Positions 7,532-15,740 of a stretch of DNA of 22,061 nucleotides are shown piece by piece. Positions within the stretch are counted from its first letter, which is position 1. Each line of letters begins with the position of its first letter. Made by a program: the position numbers and the translations under genes. The notes beneath the pieces are model-generated. The model saw nothing but the letters and a program-made list of their open reading frames with translations. It was not told the origin of the DNA and searched no databases. This DNA is from JAAYJR01 sp964495655 (GTDB taxonomy: Bacteria > Bacteroidota > Bacteroidia > Bacteroidales > Prolixibacteraceae), in contig CAZBWK010000068.1 of NCBI GenBank assembly GCA_964495655.1, positions 1 to 22,061 of the forward strand. The letters run 5' to 3'.

Positions 7532-8221
7532 ATGACAAATACAAAAATTGATCTGAAACTTGAACAGCAGAATACCCTTGATACTCCGGCTTATTCATAC
7601 ACTTTTTCTGCCAGGGCATTCTTTTGGCTTATGGATATAACAGCAGGATCGAAAAATACCCTTTCCAAGGCAAAATTGCTGGAGATACTGGCCAGTATTC
7701 CATACCGGGCCTGGGAGATGCGAAATTATATGAAGCAGACCCGGCAGTACAAAAAGCTTAAAAAAATAAGGAAGTTTAATCAGATCATAGAATGGTCCCG
7801 GGAGGCACAGGATAATGAGTATACACATCTCCTGGTTATAGATCAGAAAATGGCTGAAGACGGAATGAAAGACAAATGGTATCTGTCCCCTTTTGTTACA
7901 TTTTTCGTAGTTCTGTTCTATATAGCTTTTGCCAGGTTGGTTGTCTGGTTCAATCCCAAAAGGGCATTTATGTTCAATGCAGAGTTTGAGAACCATGCAG
8001 AACGGGTATACGCCAATATGGTCAGGGAGAATCCCGGATGGGAAGAACAAAAGATTACTAATGAGTTTATAAAAAGCTATGCCGATGTTGACACATGGGC
8101 AGATGTTGTAAGGCGAATCGGACTTGATGAGCGCGACCATATGAATCACAGCTTCATTCAGGCAGGAGAGCTGAAATATGTTCATAAATACAGCGGAATG
8201 CCTTATGGTGTAACCGATTGA
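7532..8221 (+). CDS. Divergent alternative-oxidase-like di-iron membrane protein
   Basis: From the ATG at 7532 the protein has 229 residues, a usual length for bacterial alternative oxidases. Residue numbers here count from 7436. Ligand motifs appear in alternative-oxidase order: E83 in LEILASIP (compare LETxAxVP), E128 and H131 in NEYTH (compare NERMH), E183/E185 in AEFENHAERVY (compare LEEEAVHTY), and E232 and H235 in LDERDHMNH (compare ADEAHHRDVNH). The segment WYLSPFVTFFVVLFYIAFARLV fits the membrane-associated hairpin between them. Alternative oxidases are interfacial membrane enzymes that oxidise quinol and reduce oxygen to water without pumping protons. The frame stays open up to a TTG at 7436, with another ATG at 7466; I prefer 7532 because the added residues are unlike the family. 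It appears monocistronic. The quinol and the true activity are not shown by the sequence. Confidence 0.72.
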   Translation: MTNTKIDLKLEQQNTLDTPAYSYTFSARAFFWLMDITAGSKNTLSKAKLLEILASIPYRAWEMRNYMKQTRQYKKLKKIRKFNQIIEWSREAQDNEYTHLLVIDQKMAEDGMKDKWYLSPFVTFFVVLFYIAFARLVVWFNPKRAFMFNAEFENHAERVYANMVRENPGWEEQKITNEFIKSYADVDTWADVVRRIGLDERDHMNHSFIQAGELKYVHKYSGMPYGVTD

Positions 8222-8297
8222 TAATGTTTTGGTTGTTTCTAATGTTCAGATAATTGGTGAGCCGCTTTAACACAAATTTGATCTAACTCTGTTGAAA

Positions 8298-9821
8298 ATG
8301 AACTTAACAATATTTACTACCTTTTTTATTATGCTGTTATCCTCCGTCACATTTGCACAACAAAAGTGGAGCCGGGAAAAGCTCAGTGAAGTTGCAAACA
8401 AATATTCTGTTTCTTCGATGGACATGTTTATGGAAATGCTGGCAATCCGGAATGATGCTAACAGTCCCGAAATGCTGATGAAAAATATTGAATGGTTTGA
8501 GTCAGCATTCAGATCACGCAATTTCACTGTGAAAAGGCTGAAATCACCCTCTGTGCCGGCCTTGTTTATCGAAAGGGAGATTTCTCCTGCCGCAAAGACA
8601 GTGCTGTTTTATATGCATGGCGACGGACAGCCGGCAGATGCCGCTGAGTGGAACCAGGATGATCCCTGGACCCCGGTTGTGAAAAAGCTTTCCGGAGCAG
8701 GTGCATGGGAAGGGATTCCTGTTGAATATGCAAAAAAGAATTTTGACCCGGAATTCAGGCTGTTCGCCAGGTCATCGTCCGATGACAAAGGCCCTGTGGC
8801 GATGTTTCTCTCTGCCATTGATGCGCTTGACGATGCCGGAGTGCAAGCTGAATTCAACATTAAGGTTTTTTTAGATTTTGAAGAGGAGTCAGGCTCTCCA
8901 AACCTTGAAGGGGTCGTAAATGCCAATAAGGACTATCTGGCAGCCGACGTAATAGTGATCTTTGACGGACCTAATCATAATTCCAATAAACCCACCTTAT
9001 GTTTTGGCGCCAGGGGGATAACCAGGATTGCTCTTACCACCTACGGGGCAAAGGTGGCGTTGCACAGCGGCCATTACGGCAATTACTCACCAAATCCGGC
9101 ATTTATAATGGCCGGCCTGCTCTCTTCAATGAAAGATGAGGAAGGCAGGGTTACTATCCCCGGTTTTTATGACGGTATAAAGTTGTCAGACGATGAGATG
9201 GCTATACTTAAAAGGATACCTGATGATAAGGACGAACTTAATAGAAAACTTGGTATTTCCTCACCCGACAAGGTAGGTGATTCCTATCAGGAATCATTGC
9301 AATACCCGTCGTTAAACATCAGAGGTTTGCAGTCAGGAAATGTTGGAGAAAACGTCACCAACATTGTACCCGCTAAATGTATTGCCGAAATTGATATAAG
9401 GACAGTGCCGGAAAGTGATCCTGAAAGGTTAATACAGCTTGTGAAGGAACATATAAAGGGTAAAGGCTTCTATATAACTGAAAAAGATCCTACAGACGAG
9501 GAGCGTATGATATACGGGAGGATAATTAAAATTGAAAAACCCGACTGGTATCAGGCTTTTCGTACTTCTATGGAGTCAGTTCCCGGTATTTGGCTTAACA
9601 GCGCCATGGAAAGAGCATTTGGTGAAGAACCTGTCAGGTTAAGAATACTTGGTGGTTCACTGCCCATTGCACCGTTTATTAATGCCCTGGATGCACCTGC
9701 CATTATTGTGCCCACAGTTAATCCTGACAATAACCAGCATGGTCCTGATGAGAACCTGAGGCTGGGAAATTACCGTGATGGTATTAAAACAATGCTTGCC
9801 ATTTTTACTGAAAAAATTTAA
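8298..9821 (+). CDS. Exported M20-family metallopeptidase
   Basis: From the ATG at 8298 this is 507 residues (a TTG two codons earlier also fits the frame). It opens with a signal peptide, MNLTIFTTFFIMLLSSVTFAQQ less its last base pairs, cleaved after the Ala of TFA, so it acts in the periplasm. The M20 di-zinc set is present: H107 in MHGDG with D109, the bridging D163 of SSDDKG, the general-base and ligand glutamates in FEEESGS (195-197), D223 in FDGPN, and H481 in NQHGPDEN. The family includes dipeptidases, aminoacylases and carboxypeptidases; the substrate is not evident. The amidohydrolase gene follows after 13 bases on the same strand, so they are probably co-transcribed and may process the same amide or peptide. 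Confidence 0.85.
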   Translation: MNLTIFTTFFIMLLSSVTFAQQKWSREKLSEVANKYSVSSMDMFMEMLAIRNDANSPEMLMKNIEWFESAFRSRNFTVKRLKSPSVPALFIEREISPAAKTVLFYMHGDGQPADAAEWNQDDPWTPVVKKLSGAGAWEGIPVEYAKKNFDPEFRLFARSSSDDKGPVAMFLSAIDALDDAGVQAEFNIKVFLDFEEESGSPNLEGVVNANKDYLAADVIVIFDGPNHNSNKPTLCFGARGITRIALTTYGAKVALHSGHYGNYSPNPAFIMAGLLSSMKDEEGRVTIPGFYDGIKLSDDEMAILKRIPDDKDELNRKLGISSPDKVGDSYQESLQYPSLNIRGLQSGNVGENVTNIVPAKCIAEIDIRTVPESDPERLIQLVKEHIKGKGFYITEKDPTDEERMIYGRIIKIEKPDWYQAFRTSMESVPGIWLNSAMERAFGEEPVRLRILGGSLPIAPFINALDAPAIIVPTVNPDNNQHGPDENLRLGNYRDGIKTMLAIFTEKI

Positions 9822-9834
9822 CAGTTAAAATCAA

Positions 9835-10878
9835 ATGTCAAAACAAAACAAAGGAGAAAGTGCGTCCCGCGGCAGAAGGGACTTTATCAGGTCAGCCGGT
9901 ATACTTATTGGTTCTGCTGTTGTTAATGGTTCAAATGCCGGTTCTTTGTCATATGATACTGAAGCGCCGCCGCAGACTCAAAACCGGGATATACAAAATG
10001 GTTTTTTTGATATTCATCTCCATACCTGTTTTCCGAGGCTCCCTGAAATTGCCCGTCCCAACAGAACACATTATCCATCGCCTGAAGTTCTTATTGAGAT
10101 GATGAATAACGCCGGGATAGCAAAGGCCGTTGTGCTCAGTACCTTATCGCCTGAGTGCAGGTACACGATCGTCACCCCGGAGGAAACGCTGCAGATATGC
10201 AATAAATATCCCGGCAGGCTGGTACCTTTTTGTAATTTTGATCCACGGTATTTGACAAACAGCACAAAAGCCAATTTTCTACCCTTGCTGAAAGCCTATA
10301 AAAAGGCAGGCTTTAAAGGAGTTGGAGAATATATTCCCAATATTTTTCTGGATGATCCTCTCAACATGAATTTTTTCAGTCAGGCAGAGGAGGCCGGCCT
10401 GCCCCTGACTTTTCATCTGGCGCCACAAAAGGGCGGTTATTACGGTTGTGTTGATGATCCCGGACTTCCGAGGCTTGAAAAGGTGTTAAAGTCGTTTCCT
10501 CGTCTGATTTTTCTCGGGCACTCCCAGGTTTTCTGGTCAGAAATAGGAACTTTAAAGAATCCTGAAGAGAGGAAAGGTTATCCTAAAGGGGCAGTGGAGA
10601 GGGAGGGGAGAGTTGTAGAGCTGATGAGAAAATATTCCAATCTTCACGGTGATCTGTCTGCTGGCAGCGGGTTTAATGCCATTGCCAGGGACCCGGAATT
10701 CGGTTACAGGTTCATGGAAGAGTTTCAGGACCGGTTGTACTTTGGCACTGATATAGCAAATGTTCCCCAGAATTTACCTATTGTGCCCTATTTCAGGAAA
10801 CTTAAGGAGGAGAGGCTGATCTCGGCGGAGGCATATGAGAAAATCGCCTGGAAGAATGCTGCAAATCTTTTAAAATGA
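9835..10878 (+). CDS. Tat-exported amidohydrolase (amidohydrolase-2 type)
   Basis: This is a 347-residue protein. A twin-arginine leader, RGRRDFIRSAGILIGSAVV, spans about residues 13-31, pointing to export. The catalytic barrel shows the metal-binding H61-x-H63 (DIHLHT), H194 (FHLAP), H229 (LGHSQVFW) and the late D306 (FGTDIAN), the set expected of amidohydrolase-2 enzymes, which include decarboxylases and lactone hydrolases. It follows the M20 peptidase by 13 bases. The stop TGA overlaps an ATG (10875-10877) that opens a frame of only 29 codons and probably has no role. The true substrate is not apparent. Confidence 0.82.
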   Translation: MSKQNKGESASRGRRDFIRSAGILIGSAVVNGSNAGSLSYDTEAPPQTQNRDIQNGFFDIHLHTCFPRLPEIARPNRTHYPSPEVLIEMMNNAGIAKAVVLSTLSPECRYTIVTPEETLQICNKYPGRLVPFCNFDPRYLTNSTKANFLPLLKAYKKAGFKGVGEYIPNIFLDDPLNMNFFSQAEEAGLPLTFHLAPQKGGYYGCVDDPGLPRLEKVLKSFPRLIFLGHSQVFWSEIGTLKNPEERKGYPKGAVEREGRVVELMRKYSNLHGDLSAGSGFNAIARDPEFGYRFMEEFQDRLYFGTDIANVPQNLPIVPYFRKLKEERLISAEAYEKIAWKNAANLLK

Positions 10879-10889
10879 GGTCTCTGGCG
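10877..10889. repeat. 13-bp copy of the tRNA-Cys 3' end (candidate attachment-site half)
   Basis: GAGGTCTCTGGCG here is identical, and in the same orientation, to 16442-16454, which covers the base after tRNA-Cys, its discriminator, the 3' acceptor arm and the edge of the T stem. Homology stops on both sides. The two copies would bound 5.6 kb lying on the 3' side of the tRNA, as in tRNA-targeted islands. No integrase is visible between them. Confidence 0.4.
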
Positions 10890-11030
10890 TACCCCAAATT
10901 TTTTAAAAATATCTGCCTTACGGTGTGGGTGGCCATTTTCTTTAATGACAACATCTCTTCCTGAGATTGCCCGGAAATACCGGAAAGAAAACCTTTAAAA
11001 AATTATTATAACGCGAATAAAATCAATATT

Positions 11031-13232
11031 ATGAATAATTTTTTACAATCAACAGTATTGCCATTGCCCGGGCTTGATCTATATTTTAGACTGAAAACAG
11101 TAATCATTATGAGTATTTTTCTTTTTTCTTTATCGGGATGTGACACAAGAAAAGGAAAATCAGATCACAGTGAAATGGCTGATATTGGCCAGTATAATAT
11201 CCGTACAGGATTGATATACCGTAATCCGAAGCCCCATGTATACAGTAAACATGGATATTTCCCCTCAGTTACTGTTATGGATAATGGTAAAATGTTAGCT
11301 TCCTTTGCCATAGGAGAAGCTTTTGAGGCAGCTAATTCAGATACTTATATTTCACTATCCGGGGATATGGGTGAGACATGGAGTGAGCCTGTAAAGCTTC
11401 TTGACCAGGATGAAAGAATTCTTGTTTCAAATTATGCAAGGATTGCAGCTATGCCTGATGGTTCGGTTACAGCCAATATAGTAAGATGCCATCGTGAGGA
11501 CCATCCTGAAGAGGGGCTTGCCAATCCGGAAACTCTGGGTTTTGTGCCCACCGGTTTATTACTGCTTCGGTCATATGATCATGGAAAATCATGGGGCGAT
11601 GAAGGGTTGATCACTCCTCCTTTAACAGGCCCCTCTTTTGAGATGTGCAGTCCTTTGGTTGCGTTGAGTGACGGCAGGTGGATCTGGCCAACTTCGACAT
11701 GGAGGGGTTGGGATGGATACTGTCCTGATGGTATGAAAATGGTAGCGCTTGTTTCGGATGATAAAGGCAGATCATGGAGCTCCTATATGGAGGTAATGAA
11801 CCGAAGCGAAGAAAAAATAATTTTTTGGGAAGGGAAGATCATAGAATTATCAGATGGTGCACTGCTGGCTGTGGCATGGGCTTATGATGAGGCTAACGGG
11901 AAAAATCTTCCAAATCAGTATACAATAAGCAGAAATGGCGGGAAAACATGGCAAAAACCCTCTTCAGCCGGGATCATGGGTGAAACGATGGCAATAGCAG
12001 CTATGCCTGACGGTAAGGTAGTAGCTGTATACAGGAGAATGGACAGACCCGGACTTTGGATAAACAAGGTGAGGATAGAGGGTGACAGGTGGATAAATGA
12101 AAATGAAATTCCCCTTTGGGGTGTTCAGCAGGGAAGTCTTACTGACAAATCGGGGAATATGGTTCAGGATTTTAATGAACTCAGGTTTGGAGCTCCCTGT
12201 GTAACTGTTTTGCCTGACACAACAATTTATATTGCTTTCTGGTGCTATGAAAATATGGTATCCAATATAAGGTGGTTTAAGCTGGATATCAATAAACCTG
12301 ATCATAAGAAAAAAATTGAAAATGAGCATTACTGCCGGGTATCTGAAGGTATACCACTTCCTGATGAGCTTATAAGGGGAGGGCATGCAGGAGGACTGGC
12401 AGAGGGAACTGTGATTGTTGCCGGAGGCAATAACTGGTGTAAAGACAAAACGACTAAATATTGGTTGAAAAATTCACTGTTTTTCAGAGATGGAAGTTGG
12501 CATCCGGGGCCTGACCTTCCTAAGCCGCTGGCATATTCAATGTATGCACATGATAAAAACGGTTTATACATTGCCGGAGGAACAGTTGACGGAGATTTAT
12601 TATCAGCGGACACTTATGTTTTGAATTCACTGAAAGATGGAAGTGGATGGAAAAAATTACCACAGTTGCCAAAAGCAATGGCATACGGAGCAGGAGCGAT
12701 ATTCGAGGGGAAATTTTATGTGACATGTGGTTCATACGGTACTGAGTACTCCAGGGAAATATGGGTTTTGGATTTAAGTGATCCGGAAGCTGACTGGCGT
12801 GAATGTAATTCCTTACCCGGTAAGGCAAGAATGTTCCCCTCATTTGTGCCAGCAGGTAAGTATCTCTACCTTCTGGGAGGATTGGCTGAAACATCTCCGT
12901 TAACTCCTTTGAATGATATCTTTCGTTATGATCCCGGTAAAGATCAATGGGAACAACTTAAGGATATGCCTTTTAAAGGCTATGCCTGGGTAAGCAGTCC
13001 GGTGGATGATGAGCGCCTGATTCTAACAGGAAGAGCAGATGGTACCATACATGATGAAATATGGATAGTTGACCTGAACGAATCGTCCTTTAAAATAGCC
13101 GGTAATCTGATCATACCCTCAACAACAGCACCATTGGTCCAGGTAAGGACAAATGAGTGGTGGCTCATCGGAGGTGAACCGGATGCAGACAAAAACCGGA
13201 CCGGCAAGGTTTCTGTAATTCAGACAAATTAA
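11031..13232 (+). CDS. Lipoprotein fusing an Asp-box (sialidase-like) propeller to a Kelch (NanM-like) propeller
   Basis: This is a 733-residue protein. A basic and hydrophobic leader ends in the lipobox LSGC with Cys37, so it is probably a lipoprotein. The N-terminal half carries four Asp boxes (S-x-D-x-G-x-T/S-W) at residues 110-117, 181-188, 242-249 and 300-307, the last with Asn for Asp; this is the repeat of sialidase-type six-bladed propellers. From about 435 to the end, Kelch-like repeats appear (LYIAGGTVDG, FYVTCGSYG, LYLLGGLAE, WWLIGGEP), resembling the mutarotase family of N-acetylneuraminate epimerase NanM. A sialidase that releases a sugar and a mutarotase that converts its anomer make a sensible pair, but the typical sialidase FRIP motif is not clear, so the sugar is uncertain. 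It may be co-transcribed with the upstream exported hydrolases (152-base gap). Confidence 0.78.
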   Translation: MNNFLQSTVLPLPGLDLYFRLKTVIIMSIFLFSLSGCDTRKGKSDHSEMADIGQYNIRTGLIYRNPKPHVYSKHGYFPSVTVMDNGKMLASFAIGEAFEAANSDTYISLSGDMGETWSEPVKLLDQDERILVSNYARIAAMPDGSVTANIVRCHREDHPEEGLANPETLGFVPTGLLLLRSYDHGKSWGDEGLITPPLTGPSFEMCSPLVALSDGRWIWPTSTWRGWDGYCPDGMKMVALVSDDKGRSWSSYMEVMNRSEEKIIFWEGKIIELSDGALLAVAWAYDEANGKNLPNQYTISRNGGKTWQKPSSAGIMGETMAIAAMPDGKVVAVYRRMDRPGLWINKVRIEGDRWINENEIPLWGVQQGSLTDKSGNMVQDFNELRFGAPCVTVLPDTTIYIAFWCYENMVSNIRWFKLDINKPDHKKKIENEHYCRVSEGIPLPDELIRGGHAGGLAEGTVIVAGGNNWCKDKTTKYWLKNSLFFRDGSWHPGPDLPKPLAYSMYAHDKNGLYIAGGTVDGDLLSADTYVLNSLKDGSGWKKLPQLPKAMAYGAGAIFEGKFYVTCGSYGTEYSREIWVLDLSDPEADWRECNSLPGKARMFPSFVPAGKYLYLLGGLAETSPLTPLNDIFRYDPGKDQWEQLKDMPFKGYAWVSSPVDDERLILTGRADGTIHDEIWIVDLNESSFKIAGNLIIPSTTAPLVQVRTNEWWLIGGEPDADKNRTGKVSVIQTN

Positions 13233-13350
13233 TAAAATATAATTCCGAATTAATAGAAAACTAAAGAATAAATTCAGATATATCCTTAATAATTATATGA
13301 GATTATTCTTAATTTAGTTTTTTTTTCAAACCAGCCACTTTAAATACTGT

Positions 13351-15438
13351 ATGAGCAAAGAATTTATAACCAACCGGGACAAACTCCTTACCGAAGTCGT
13401 TAATAACTACCTCAAGGATTCAGATAGTCTTTATTTTCTTGTTGGCTTTTTCTATTTTTCAGGATTTGAGGAGATTGTGGATAATCTTAAAAATAAAAAC
13501 CTCAAAGTACTGGTAGGCCTTGAAATTGAAAAAGGCATTATGAACCGGCTGAAAGAGGTGGACACACTAACCACTCAGAATTTGTCCAGGGCTGAGATCC
13601 GCGATATTTTCAATCAAAGCCTTGTGGAACTATTCAACGATACAGATTTTTTCGACTCATTAAGAAATATTGAATCCTTTAAACTATTCTACAACAAAAT
13701 TAAAGACGGCACACTTGAAATCCGCAAAACAAAACAGCCTAACCATTCAAAAATGTATCTTTTTGAGTTTGATGAGGATCATTCTCATAGTGGTGAAGAA
13801 TTGGGTCGTGTGATTACCGGTTCATCCAATTTAACCCGTTCAGGATTGCGTGGACGTTTTGAACTGAATGTAGTATTACACGACAATCCGGATTTCAAAA
13901 CCGGCAAAGAGATATTCGATACACTTTGGCAAGATGCTATAATTATTGCCGACAAAGAGAACATTCAGATTTTTGAAGATGATGTAATTGAAAAAATATG
14001 GTTCGATAAGTTGTACAAACCTATCTTACTTTACATCCGGGTATTACACGAATATTTCAGTGTCGACCCGGACCGAAAAGTTAAATATCCGCACGAAATA
14101 ACTAAAGAACGTTATCTAAACCTTCGCTATCAAATGGATGCCATCCAGATGGCACTGGATACCATTAATAAGCACAATGGGGTAATTATTGCAGATGTGG
14201 TAGGATTAGGTAAAAGTATCATTGCATCATCGGTTGCGCATAATTTATATCTTAAAACAATTATCATTGCTCCACCTCATCTTATCAAACAGTGGGACGA
14301 CGAATACCGCGATTATTTTGATTTCAATGCAAAGGTTTTTGATTTATATTACACGCTTCAAAAGTATATCGCATCTGGTAGAAGCCAGTCATATACACTT
14401 AAAAAATTAGAAGATTTGATTCAAGACAATGGTGGTCTTTTCAAAAATGACCCTTTTTATCAGGAATTTCGAAAACTTTATCTACAATATAGAATTACTT
14501 TGTTGTTGCACTGGGGAAGATATGCAGAAGCTCTTGCCTGGCTTTGCCTCGAAACTGAGTTGAATCCAACTATTGTAGAGGCCATTGCCATGAAAGAGCA
14601 ATTAAAGAAACAGTTATATTTCACAAGAGAAGAAAACCATGTTACAGTAAAAAATACATCTCAAATACCCTTATTTGATTGGGGTAATGTTGCCGGGATG
14701 CGAAGAATAAAGGCAATAATTGAACGAGATATTTTACTGCCAATAAAAGAATGGGAAATCTATAAAGATTTTAATGTAAGCATTCCTAATGGACTTCTGT
14801 TATACGGCCCCCCTGGGTGTGGGAAAACTTTTATTGTGAAACAGATAGCAAAACTACTTAGATTTAGATTTATTGAAATTTCGCCAGCTTCGGTTGCAAG
14901 CACTTACGTTCATGGCACCCAGGAAAAGATCAAAAATATGTTCGATGAGGCAGCAAAAAACAAACCTGCTCTTCTTTTTATTGATGAATTGGAAGCCTTT
15001 GTTCCCAATCGTTCCAGAACAGATGTAAGCTACCACTATCAGGCAGAGGTAAACGAATTTTTAGTACAGTTGAACAATGCCCGTCAGAATGGTATTTTTG
15101 TAGTTGGGGCTACCAACCATTTAAACATGATTGATGATGCCGTAAAACGTCCAGGAAGGTTTGACAAGAAATTATTTGTCGGCCCTCCCGACCTGGAAGC
15201 ACGGATTGAAGCCTTTAAAACACATTTTAAAAATAAACCTCACAACATTACAAAATGGTTGTATATAGGAGAAGAAAACGAAAATTATACGTTTGCCGAA
15301 ATTCAGTTAGTAGTTGAGGAGACAACCAGGATAGTTGCCGGAGCAAGGAAACAATTCATTGATCTGAATGATTTAATGAAGGTGATTTTAAGTAATCCTC
15401 CGGAATTTAAAGACAGCAAACTTCAACAATATTTTTAA
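13351..15438 (+). CDS. Chimera: PLD/SNF2 helicase N-terminus joined in frame to an AAA+ ATPase
   Basis: This is one uninterrupted frame of 695 codons. Residues 1-230 form a phospholipase-D-like nuclease domain with H132-x-K134 and GSSN (157-160). Residues 255-329 are the start of a SNF2 helicase: Walker A ADVVGLGKS (281-289) and motif Ia IIIAPPHLIKQW. The homology stops abruptly near residue 330 (about 14335-14365); the DExH box and the entire second RecA lobe are missing, so the helicase should be inactive. A helical, TPR-like part follows (about 335-425). A complete Cdc48-like AAA+ domain comes next, with Walker A GPPGCGKT (486-493), Walker B LLFIDE (541-546), sensor-1 N589 and the RPGRFD arginine-finger segment (600-605). 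Two separate defence-type genes fused by a deletion is the simplest reading; a working fusion and an assembly error are the alternatives. Confidence 0.75.
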   Translation: MSKEFITNRDKLLTEVVNNYLKDSDSLYFLVGFFYFSGFEEIVDNLKNKNLKVLVGLEIEKGIMNRLKEVDTLTTQNLSRAEIRDIFNQSLVELFNDTDFFDSLRNIESFKLFYNKIKDGTLEIRKTKQPNHSKMYLFEFDEDHSHSGEELGRVITGSSNLTRSGLRGRFELNVVLHDNPDFKTGKEIFDTLWQDAIIIADKENIQIFEDDVIEKIWFDKLYKPILLYIRVLHEYFSVDPDRKVKYPHEITKERYLNLRYQMDAIQMALDTINKHNGVIIADVVGLGKSIIASSVAHNLYLKTIIIAPPHLIKQWDDEYRDYFDFNAKVFDLYYTLQKYIASGRSQSYTLKKLEDLIQDNGGLFKNDPFYQEFRKLYLQYRITLLLHWGRYAEALAWLCLETELNPTIVEAIAMKEQLKKQLYFTREENHVTVKNTSQIPLFDWGNVAGMRRIKAIIERDILLPIKEWEIYKDFNVSIPNGLLLYGPPGCGKTFIVKQIAKLLRFRFIEISPASVASTYVHGTQEKIKNMFDEAAKNKPALLFIDELEAFVPNRSRTDVSYHYQAEVNEFLVQLNNARQNGIFVVGATNHLNMIDDAVKRPGRFDKKLFVGPPDLEARIEAFKTHFKNKPHNITKWLYIGEENENYTFAEIQLVVEETTRIVAGARKQFIDLNDLMKVILSNPPEFKDSKLQQYF

Positions 15439-15449
15439 AGTTTTTTACC

Positions 15450-15508
15450 ATGATCGAAAAAGAACTAAGTGAAAAATAAGTGAAAAACTGGCAGATATGT
15501 TTATTTAA
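15450..15508 (+). pseudogene. Broken start of a downstream gene, disrupted by an 11-bp tandem duplication
   Basis: An ATG 11 bases after the AAA+ stop opens a frame of only nine codons (MIEKELSEK, stop at 15477-15479). The cause is a perfect duplication of TAAGTGAAAAA (15466-15476 and 15477-15487). Removing one copy continues the frame as MIEKELSEKLADMFI before another stop at 15506-15508. The spacing suggests a gene once co-transcribed with the AAA+ ATPase, of which only the beginning remains. Its family is not recognisable. Confidence 0.4.
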
Positions 15509-15638
15509 TGTAAGGTCTATTTGATTTTATTTTAATTGAAAGTTTCGCAAGTAAATACTGAACAACAACGTGGATTATATAAAATATAAAAGGGAGTTAG
15601 CTACTATAAATAAAGACAATAATGAATATAAAATAGAA

Positions 15639-15680
15639 ACGCTCCTTTCGGAGCGTCGGACTGAGGATGCTATCCTCAGT
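15639..15680. repeat. Two tandem perfect hairpins (REP-like or RNA structure)
   Basis: Hairpin 1 is ACGCTCC-TTTC-GGAGCGT (15639-15656). Hairpin 2, after CGG, is ACTGAGGAT-GCT-ATCCTCAGT (15660-15680). Both stems are perfect and much richer in G+C than the surroundings. No T run follows, so a plain terminator is unlikely. A REP-type palindromic repeat, the end of a small transposable element or a folded leader of the NYN gene are possible. The remainder of the gap 15509-15740 shows nothing else. Confidence 0.5.
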
Positions 15681-15740
15681 GTTGTACTTGTGATTCAAAT
15701 GTAGGTGTTTTTTATTTAATAAAAAAATGTTTTATAACAC

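Noticed and set aside
10875..10964. A 29-codon frame (ATG overlapping the amidohydrolase stop) with a signal-like head, in the same frame as the following lipoprotein gene.
   Set aside because: It is short, ends in TGA 66 bases before the next start, and its first bases are explained by the tRNA-Cys end repeat. I see no sign of a true gene.
13233..13350. Weak inverted repeats (AAGAATAA with TTATTCTT) in the gap before the chimera.
   Set aside because: They are short and expected by chance in such AT-rich sequence; no T run or flanking symmetry supports a function.
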